DNA of 64,000 nt, from the NCBI GenBank assembly GCA_964017045.1, contig OZ024807.1, positions 11,167,893-11,231,892 on the forward strand. The letters run 5' to 3'. A program made the translations under genes and the position numbers. This document shows positions 55,992 to 64,000 of the stretch, piece by piece (position 1 is the first letter of the stretch; every line of letters begins with the position of its first letter). The notes below the pieces were generated by a model. The model had not been told where the DNA came from and did not search any database. It saw only the letters and a program-made list of their open reading frames with translations. The stretch comes from Omphiscola glabra. Taxonomy: Eukaryota; Mollusca; Gastropoda; Lymnaeidae.

Positions 55992-58900
55992 GTGAGTTTT
56001 GATTAGGTCTGTGTCTTCGAAGGTTTGACTATGTCTTTGAAAGTTGGAGAGTAAAATATGAAGAGAGTATATAATAAGTTTTTTTTTCGAAGAGTAAAAA
56101 GTTGATAGTTTTATCTTTTGAGTTATTTACAAACTAATTTTATGCATTTGCATATATTTGTATTCCTATGTTTTGGTGAGTTCTGATGTCTTTGAAAATT
56201 CGAGAGATGAATAAGAAGAATTCATAAAGATGTTTTTTTTAAAAAATGTTGATAGTGTATCTATTGAGCTGTTCACAAACTACTTCTACGCAGAAGTAAC
56301 TGGACAATAACTATTTAATTAGTTATCATTTATATTTGGTAATCTCTGTGGGGGTAGGGGGGCGCACACTGGTAAATTATTACAGACTAAACGTACAAGC
56401 ACAAATTGATTACAAACTCTCTGTTCTCTGTCACAACTCTTTCTCGAATTCCTGCCCTTCCTATCTAACTGAACTTCTCTCTGTCTATTCACCCCTTCGA
56501 CAGCTTCGCTCCTCCGCAGACGGGCGTATTCTTTCTGTCCCCAAGACTCGCACAAAAAACATACGGTGAACGATCTTTCTCTTAATGTGCCCCCAAACAA
56601 TGGAATTCTCTTCCAGTACACATCAGAAATATATCAACCATCATAGCCTTCAAAACTGCACTCAAAACACATCTCTTTAAACTCTACAATCCTGACTGAT
56701 CCCCCCCCCCTTTCTGACCGTTAAACGATGCTGCTGAGTGCCGTCCATGGCTTCACGTGTAAATTGTTATGGAATGGTTGGTTTTTAATTTTTAAGTTCA
56801 CTTTAAATTGTATGTACAGCGTGGTAAGCCCAGAACAAGGCTGGGGTACCACGCTATAGAAAACTACCAATAACAACAATAATAATAAACGTGCAAACGA
56901 TATGTGTATCATTAGGTCCTAACTTAAAGATAAAAAATTCTCCATAATAAAGCTGATCCTACGTATATGGGATGAAGAGCGTGGAATGTGTAGGTATATG
57001 GGATGAAGAGCGTGGGATGTGTAGGTATATGGGATGAAGAGCGTGGGATGTGTAGGTATATGGAATGAAGAGCGTGGGATGTGTAGGTATATGGGATGAA
57101 GAGCGTGGAATGTGTAGGTATATGGGATGAAGAGCGTGGAATGTGTAGGTATATGTGATGAAGAGCGTGGAATGTGTAGGTATATGGGATGAAGAGCGTG
57201 GGATGTGTAGGTATATGGGATGAAGAGCGTGGGATGTGTTCTTAGGTATATGCGATGAAAAGCGTGTGGTGTGATCTTAGGTATCCGGGGCGAAGTGTGT
57301 GGGATGCATCATCCTCCTGACCAATATAATGGCTCAATGGAAAGTGTTGTCATAATCCATCTATCCCGAAAGCGGAAAATTGCAATCAAGTAAAATGTAA
57401 AGATTACAAAGGAAAAAAAAAGTTTATTTTCATATTGCATTGTATCAAGGGACGTTCAAGGTAAGTTATTATTGGTTTATACATTTTTTTTATTAGCCTT
57501 TATTTAGAACGGTTCGCTTCCAAACATCTATTGAAGGAAGGTTTTCGGTGCGATTTTGTTTGGTGCACGCCTTTTAAGTAAAGTACAATGATAGTTCATT
57601 TAATTTATCACATAGTGCATGGGCGTGCAAAAAGGGTGATTTTCGATTCCTGGGGCCGGGGGGGGGGGAGATAAAGCCAAGCGAGATATTTTCTTAATAT
57701 TTATTAACAACTTTATTTTACAGTAGTTACGTGTGTGGAAGGGAGAAGCGTATGTTGTTTCATGATTTAGCTAGAAATCAGCATTTAGTAAAACTACTGC
57801 ACTGAGTGGGAGGGTCCATTTTTTGAGGATATCAATGTCTCAAAGGCATCATTTGATAAGAGCCGTTCTAAGGCATAGACAAAGTAGGCGACCGCCACAC
57901 TACCAAGGGGGTCCTGCCGTGCACAGGTGCACCTCATCGATACAGCACAGGTGCACCTCATCGATACAGCACAACTTTTTAGCCTACAACTTGCAAGTCC
58001 ATATATTTCAGAAGTACACATTTTCTCTAGTGGCAGAATTATCAATGTGGTAAGTGGTTACACGCGAACAAAAAAGCAAACAGTGGCGAAGGTGGAATGG
58101 AGGTGCCTCGGTGGTGGGTGGTGTTTTCTACCTACGCTCCGTGCCTGGGGCCCCTACAATTCTAAGAACAGCTCTAATTTGATACACGCGGAACAATTTC
58201 AGTCCACAGTCGATTTCACTTTTTAATAATTCAATTATTTACTCGGCGTTCATTCAGTAAAAGCTTCTTACATTGCGAACACCTTAAATTTGTCTAGATA
58301 TATTTTTTACTGACAATTTGAGGCGGCTCGGTAATGATAAAGTCTTAAAGGTATCCTGTTGAGTTAGCCCGGTAGTGTGAAAGTCTTAAAGGTGTCCTGT
58401 TGAGTCAGCCCGGTAGTGTGAAAGTCTTAAAGGTGTCCTGTTGAGTCAGCCCGGTAGTGTGAAAGTCTTAAAGGTGTCCTGTTGAGTCAGCCCGGTAGTG
58501 TGAAAGTCTTAAAGGTGTCCTGTTGAGTCAGCCCGGTAGTGTGAAAGTCTTAAAGGTGTCTTGTTGAGTCAGCCCGGTAGTGTGAAAGTCTTAAAGGTGT
58601 CCTGTTGAGTCAGCCCGGTAGTGTGAAAGTCTTAAATGTGTCTTGTTGAGTCAGCCCGGTAATGATAAAGTCTTAAAGGTGTCTTGTTGAGTCAGCCCGG
58701 TAGTGTGAAAGTCTTAAATGTGTCTTGTTGAGTCAGCCCGGTAATGATAAAGTCTTAAAGGTGTCTTGTTGAGTCAGCCCGGTAGTGTGAAAGTCTTAAA
58801 GGTGTCTTGTTGAGTCAGCCCGGTAATGATAAAGTCTTAAAGGTGTCTTGTTGAGTCAGCCCGGTAGTGTGAAAGTCTTAAAGGTGTCTTGTTGAGTCAG

Positions 58901-61900
58901 CCCGGTAATGATAAAGTCTTAAAGGTGTCTTGTTGAGTCAGCCCGGTAATGATAAAGTCTTAAAGGTGTCTTGTTGAGTCAGCCCGGTAGTGTGAAAGTC
59001 TTAAAGGTGTCTTGTTGAATCAGCCCGGTAGTGTGAAAGTCTTAAAGGTGTCTTGTTGAGTCAGCCCGGTAGTGTGAAAGTCTTAAAGGTGTCCTGTTGA
59101 GGTAGCCCGGTAGTGTGAAAGTCTTACAGGTGTCCTGTTGAGTCAGCCCGGTAGTGTGAAAGTCTTAAAGGTGTCCTGTTGAGTCAGCCCGGTAGTGTGA
59201 AAGTCTTAAAGGTGTCCTGTTGAGTCATCCCGGTAGTGTGAAAGTCTTAAAGGTGTCCTGTTGAGTCAGCCCGGTAGTGTGAAAGTCTTAAAGGTGTCCT
59301 GTTGAGTCAGCCCGGTAGTGTGAAAGTCTTAAAGGTGTCTTGTTGAGTCAGCCCGGTAGTGTGAAAGTCTTAAAGGTGTCCTGTTGAGTCAGCCCGGTAG
59401 TGTGAAAGTCTTAAAGGTGTCTTGTTGAGTCAGCCCGGTAGTGTGAAAGTCTTAAAGGTGTCTTGTTGAGTCAGCCCGGTAGTGTGAAAGTCTTAAAGGT
59501 GTCTTGTTGAGTCAGCCCGGTAGTGTGAAAGTCTTAAAAGTGTCCTGTTGAGTCAGCCCGGTAGTGTGAAAGTCTTAAAGGTGTCTTGTTGAGTCAGCCC
59601 GGTAGTGTGAAAGTCTTAAAGGTGTCCTGTTGAGTCAGCCCGGTAGTGTGAAAGTCTTAAAGGTGTCTTGTTGAGTCAGCCCGGTAGTGTGAAAGTCTTA
59701 AAGGTGTCTTGTTGAGTCAGCCCAGTAGTGTGAAAGTCTTAAAGGTGTCCTGTTGAGTCAGCCCGGTAGTGTGAAAGTCTTAAAGGTGTCTTGTTGAGTC
59801 AGCCCGGTAGTGTGAAAGTCTTAAAGGTGTCTTGTTGAGTCAGCCCGGTAGTGTGAAAGTCTTAAAGGTGTCTTGTTGAGTCAGCCCGGTAGTGTGAAAG
59901 TCTTAAAGGTGTCCTGTTGATTCTTCTTACGTTCCTATAAGTCTCCATGATTTTCATCAAATGTCTCAAAATCCGATTACAGTTACAAATGTGTTTTCCT
60001 TCTAGTATATAGCTAGGGCTCTACTGGAATGCTTACAATGAAAGCTCTTAGGTGAATGGTTGGATCTAGATTCGAACTTGGTTGAAATAAATTTCATAAT
60101 CCCCTTTTAATATAATGGTGGATTTAAAAATAAGAATCTTCATATATTGTATGTGAATGCTTTCCCATTCGTCAAGCGATTTATTTTAATGGGGGCGATT
60201 TGTTCAAATAAAGTTTGTTCGTAATCTAACATAAAATTCTCTAAAGTTCTTTGTTCCTATGTGAGCTATTATAAATAAAATAACACTTATTGGATAGATC
60301 TTAACGAAACTGTGTACAAAGGCTATTTAAGATAATTTAAAAAAAAAACTGGAGGGTTTTGATCTCATAAGCCAGGGTTAATTAATTTCATTTTCCACAT
60401 CTACACAATATCTCTTACATTTTTTAAATATTTAAATGAGGCTACATTTAATTGTTTGTCCTTGGTTATATAACTGATGGATGATTTAGTATCACTATCT
60501 TTGTGATAATTAAAACGTCACATTATAGAACGAGTCACTCGAAAAAAGGGGGGGGGGGGTCATTTTTTTTAGCTTTAATGAAAACTCTATAGTTACCACC
60601 TTTTGTTTTAGATGATTTAGTCTCGAGATAATACCTACATAAAAAGAATTAATTTTTTTTTACAAATTTTTGAAGGTTTAGAAAAAAAAGTATAGAATAT
60701 TGGCCAGCAAGTTCTAATTGTACCAAGTAGGTTTAGAGATCATGGAGATGTCAATGGGATCCAAAAGTTTATATAAATTTTAGTTAAGAAATATAGATTT
60801 CAATTTTCCCTGGAATTTTCCCAATATCGGTTCATACATCCTTCTAAAGATTCTTGAAGCTTTTTCATCTAGAACGCTCAAATTTTGTATAAGTCATTGA
60901 AGATTATATAACTGTTCTTTCTATGGCACTTATGTTTCTAGAAGTGTTTATCACTGTTCTCAAATGTTATACAAAATCATATCCAAAATGAATGCAGGAG
61001 TTTCTACAATGTATGTACCCTTTAAAAATCCAAAGCTATGCAACAAGGCTTTGGTTACAATGCTAGAATCTACATACAGTATGGCACTTACGCCAAACAT
61101 GGTAAACATACGTTGCATAATCCCTTTGTAAAATAGCGTTGTTTTCGATTTAATATTATCTAAACCGTTTTTCTTGTAGAGATGGTCCATTTAATTTAAA
61201 TAAAAAGATATATCTTTTGCGTTTTTCGACCAATTTAAATGGAACAGTTTTGAAAATAAAGTCAGTTTGGTATCCAACCTAAAATATTCACTGCTAAAGC
61301 TTAAGTTATTTTGGCGCCGTGGTCACAAATATTAAAATATTAAAAAGAAACAAATTTGCCAATTCCTTCCAATTTAATGGAATACATTTGAAAAAAAGTA
61401 TTTTGAATATTTATCTGAATGATTTGTATAGTTCCCCTGACTTAGGGATGATTAAAATGGCCTCGTTTTGAATAAAGAGCCTATGTCATTTTAATTGAAT
61501 AACGGTCATAGATTTTTTGCATTGTTGATTCTATTTTTTCATCTTCTAAAAGTTAGATTTGGTAATTAAATCCTAATTTATTATAATAAACGAAAATAGA
61601 GTCACTTCCGTTTTAATAAACTACAGTTGATTGCGTTGTATATCGGAAGTAGCACATTATTACAAGTATCACATAAGTCAGGGGTATGTATGAAGAGTGC
61701 TTCTGCGTACCAATAGGTTTACCCACCCACAGGTTCCGTATTCAATTATTATTTCCACCTTTATATTATGTGTTTTTGAGAAGGGAGAATCACACCTTTC
61801 AAATTTAACCCCTAACAGCATTTAGTCATGATTAAAGTTTAATGCATTTTATGAGGATAGCAATCTCTGAAATGCATCATTTGCTACACATGGAACAATT

Positions 61901-63023
61901 GCAGTCCATATTACATTACACTTTTTTTTGAATTAAATAATTTACATGGTGTACATTTATTATAAGCTTCTTAAGTTTATACATTTTATTACTGGCATCC
62001 CATGATCACATGGTAGTGTTACAACGTCAAACCTTGGCTCCGAATAAACGTCTGGAGAGGAAAATAATCATTCGGGGGATGAGATATTTAAGGCGAGCTG
62101 CTTTCAGATCCAGGAAATAAGACACATGGTTGGAGCCATCCCAATCAGCAAGTGTATGGCTCAACAACAAATTAATTGGTTTTTACACCTGGTCAGAATG
62201 CCTGTCAAGCAACGTGCATGGCAAGCGTACAGTGGCAGGCGATCAGTACAATGTCAGTCACTCAGTTCAATGGCAGGCACTCAGTACAATGGCAGGCTCT
62301 CCGTACAATGACAGACACTCTGTACAGTGACAGGGACTCAGTAAAGTGGCAGGCAAAACGGCTTCAGGAATATTGACGGAGACTGGATCCCCACCAAATT
62401 CAATGTTTACAAGCGTCATCATAAAAACTGGCCTTTATAGGATACAAATTGAAATCGTAATCATAACTTTGCTTATGACGCTTTATGAGATTATTTCCCA
62501 AATACAAACCCGAGAAAAGCCGGGTATATTAGCTAGTAACTAATAGTCTGCATTACATTGTAACTAACATTACATGCACGGTTTAATTTTAAATGTCGAT
62601 GGAATATTTAATAAAAACTATATATTGTTTCGAAATATGTTTACTGTATTTATTCGCAAAATATTTCCACTGCAATTTCTTTTTATTAAAACTTTTCAAG
62701 GCCACACGTATTGCGTGCTTTCTTATAATGTGGAATGCTTATTAAAAAATATTTATTAGAATGTTTATTGGAATTTATTTAAATTGTTAAATTATTTTTA
62801 TTTGTTTGTTTTTTTGGAATATTTATTGCAATTTATTTTACAATTTCCAATGGATTGGAATTTTTATTGGAATGTTTCTTTGCTCGTTTACTGGAATATA
62901 ACCATTTGTGTATTCTCAGGGAAAGCCTCAGCACTGAACTGCTCCCATCTACCGGGCTCAGTTTACGTCAACGGGAAATGTCTAAGGGCATTCACGCCAG
63001 AAGTGGTTGCGACAGACGCGAAG
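55937..63023 (+). CDS. secreted C-type-lectin-like protein, 3' partial (joined)
   Basis: Join 55937-55991 and 62920-63023, continuing beyond the window or into an exon I did not find. The first exon reads MEYKSWTLTFIYFLFLYF and ends in phase 1 at G|GTGAGT. The second starts with two bases that complete Gly, then KASALNCSHLPGSVYVNGKC and LRAFTPEVVATDAK at AAG|GTAATT (phase 0). Together they give a good signal peptide (cleavage near KASA) and the opening of a cysteine domain. C...G.VYVNGKCLR resembles the start of mollusc C-type lectin-like domains. The lectin call is tentative because the carbohydrate-binding part is not in view. Confidence 0.6.
55960..56300 (+). repeat. tandem duplication of exon 1 edge, about 184-bp offset
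   Basis: atttgtattcctatgttttg with gtgagtt at 56160-56182 repeats the exon's ctattcctatactttg with gtgagtt. The downstream words gtctttgaaa..t..gagag and gttgatagt are also repeated. The second copy has lost the ATG. Confidence 0.82.
56385..56890 (+). pseudogene. LINE 3' end (CR1/Jockey-like), broken
   Basis: Starts VQAQIDYKLSVLCHNSFSN, then YLTELLSVYSPLRQLRSS, the C-terminal tail of a non-LTR reverse transcriptase protein. A stop at 56567 and a change of frame follow; PKQWNSLPVHIR and FKTALKTHLF appear in another frame. The 3' UTR (gatgctgctgagtgccgtcc, then aaggctggggtaccacgcta) and a (CAATAA)-type tail to 56890 follow. Confidence 0.88.
56965..57300. repeat. minisatellite, 31-bp unit, about 11 copies
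   Basis: Unit gtaggtatatgggatgaaga followed by gcgtgggatgt. The last two copies are diverged. Confidence 0.95.
57780..58320 (+). repeat. dispersed repeat interrupted by a MITE
   Basis: Outer parts (gcatttagt, then gaggatatcaatgtctcaaa; gcggaacaatttcagtccac; aagcttctta) align in order with 61815-61995, which lacks the inserted 318 bp. Confidence 0.75.
57859..58176 (+). mobile_element. hAT-like MITE with precise empty-site paralogue
   Basis: A 318-bp element with ends agagccgttctaagg / ctaagaacagctct (inverted, with changes). It is flanked by atttgata at 57851-57858 and 58177-58184, a perfect 8-bp duplication. The related repeat at 61815-61995 shows the unoccupied arrangement. It includes an internal 24-bp duplication (caggtgcacctcatcgatac twice). 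Confidence 0.85.
58325..59922. repeat. minisatellite, 41-bp unit, about 39 copies
   Basis: Unit cccggtagtgtgaaagtctt followed by aaaggtgtcctgttgagtcag. A variant with aatgataaag replaces agtgtgaaag in alternate units between about 58650 and 58970. The C/T choice in tcctgt/tcttgt marks blocks of related units. Confidence 0.98.
59930..61810. other. intron of the lectin-like gene, nothing recognised
   Basis: Strongly AT-rich, with poly-G at 60548-60560. No exon found on either strand. Confidence 0.4.
61815..61995 (+). repeat. dispersed repeat, copy without the MITE
   Basis: Parallels 57780-58320 minus the inserted element: atttagtcatg, gaggatagcaatctctgaaa, catcatttg-ctacacatgg, aacaattgcagtcc, aagcttctta. 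Confidence 0.72.
62236..62350. repeat. minisatellite, about 20-bp unit, six copies
   Basis: Unit cagtacaatggcaggcactc with variants (ctccgtacaatgacagac). Confidence 0.85.
62920..63023 (+). CDS. lectin-like gene exon 2, start of cysteine domain
   Basis: Acceptor gtgtattctcag. GC content is higher than that of the flanks. Reads KASALNCSHLPGSVYVNGKC, then LRAFTPEVVATDAK, with donor GAAG|GTAATT (phase 0). Two cysteines and the VNGKC motif fit the N-terminal strand of a C-type lectin-like domain. Confidence 0.72.
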
Positions 63024-63104
63024 GTAATTATTCTGCAGCCTGTCTATATTATAATTTGTCAAACGTTCCGCACATTGTCATGACATATTATGCTGTTGTC
63101 ATAA

Positions 63105-63190
63105 ATAGGTCTTTTCCACCAAACAGTTGTGCACAATCCCGCCACTCAGCAAACTGTCACACACAATGCGTCTGTTCAACAAACCTTGTG
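63105..63190. repeat. short tandem repeat, about 27-bp unit, three copies
   Basis: Diverged units around caaacagttgtgcacaatcc, caaactgtcacacacaatgc and caacaaaccttgtgacgag, just after the exon at 63023. Confidence 0.65.
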
Positions 63191-64000
63191 ACGAGACGTT
63201 TACCCAGCTATAACTGTACAATGAAAGGAAAGTGAGTGCGCGCCGGTTGCACGCGATGCCCCCCTCAGAATAAACCTCGCGAATTATCGATTTGCTGTTC
63301 AATGAGAACTTTGATATGACGGACTAAGAGTCAGTTTCGAGTACAACACTATTGATGTTACAGTAAAAGTGCAAAATCCAGGAGATGTATAGAATGCCTT
63401 CACAACGTATACACTGTGTAACTTTTATTTTTCGCACACCGACTTTAATCGTCAGGCATTCTATACAAGACCTTGAGCGTTCTGTAGAACCCACGTATCC
63501 AACACCTTGCCGACACCACATATAATCAGTGGGAAACCTTTGGGGGGAGGGTTGCGTAAGGGACAACAGGCCCAGGTGGCATAGATGTGGTGGCATTTAC
63601 GTCAATATACACACCTGTAGATACCGGTATAATTCTTCGATCTCAACTATTTCTCTTTGAATGGCTCATAAAAATGACATCATTGTGATGATCAATATTT
63701 TTTTAAATCGCAAACTCCTTTCTAGGCGACAGTTAAAAAAATATTATTTTATCTTTTATTGCGAATTTAAAGCAAAAATTGAAGACTGTTTTTCTTACTT
63801 AAAAAAAAAATCGAATTCAATGAAAAGAAATTCTTGTTGATTAGAGAGTAGCTACCGTCATCGATCACGTATAACTCTTTATAATTTAGTAGGCATCGAT
63901 CCACTTACTTTTAATATTGTATATGGAATCGACCCGCGAACTCTTTATTTTTTTAGTTGGAATCGATCTAGTAAAACTTTGTATTATAGTTGGAGTCGAT
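63191..64000. other. window end, nothing recognised
   Basis: AT-rich toward the end, with short repeats of gtaggcatcgatc / ggaatcgatc near 63890-64000. The next exon of the lectin-like gene is not visible. Confidence 0.35.

Noticed and set aside
63105..63215. Third exon of the lectin-like gene after the acceptor ccaccaaacag
   Set aside because: The frame is phase-compatible but is a three-copy 27-bp repeat and has no lectin features.

Overview
The window looks like nuclear DNA of a gastropod mollusc. It is AT-rich, has widely spaced short exons with GT-AG introns, is crowded with minisatellites, and contains many decayed LINEs and hAT-type MITEs. One of the MITEs strongly resembles the SPACE INVADERS (SPIN) family, which is known from the pond snail Lymnaea. 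The longest open frames are nearly all artefacts of tandem repeats. The real genes are made of small exons, which I assembled by splice sites and matching codon phase.

Three genes can be supported. (1) About 0.27-9.76 kb, + strand: a nuclear receptor gene of ten coding exons that reaches its stop codon. It has an A/B domain, a two-zinc-finger DNA-binding domain with an unusual P-box (CEACNG), a hinge, and a ligand-binding domain from the helix 3-5 signature to the AF-2 helix. All internal junctions agree in phase. (2) About 38.0 down to below 15.3 kb, - strand: a secreted Gln/Met/Pro-rich protein ending in a six-cysteine segment. It has a TATA box, a 5' exon carrying a tiny upstream ORF, a signal-peptide exon, and four further exons. 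The first coding intron would be about 17.8 kb. The 3' end was not found. (3) From 55.94 kb to beyond the window, + strand: a signal-peptide exon and, 6.9 kb later, a phase-matched exon resembling the start of a C-type lectin-like domain.

Mobile elements: four short elements with 8-bp target duplications (hAT-like) at 8.1, 15.1, 48.6 and 57.9 kb; a perfect 109-bp inverted repeat at 38.3 kb; a full-length imperfect palindrome at 51.3 kb; LINE remnants at 18.9 (with a 17-bp target duplication), 42.2, 50.1 and 56.4 kb; and a LINE 3' end at 21.7-22.6 kb whose untranslated region has expanded into a 41-bp minisatellite.

Tandem repeats: more than twenty independent minisatellite arrays, the largest at 44.4-47.05 kb (26-bp unit, about 100 copies), 58.3-59.9 kb (41-bp unit, about 39 copies) and 15.7-17.1 kb (12-bp unit). 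A 15-copy 55-bp array at 26.5-27.3 kb repeats a TCACGTGA E-box and derives from one arm of an inverted repeat.

The most interesting observations are the SPIN-like element, the E-box array inside the long intron, the uORF whose stop overlaps the start codon, local tandem duplications at exon edges in genes 1 and 3, and hammerhead-like motif copies. No rRNA, tRNA or CRISPR locus was seen.
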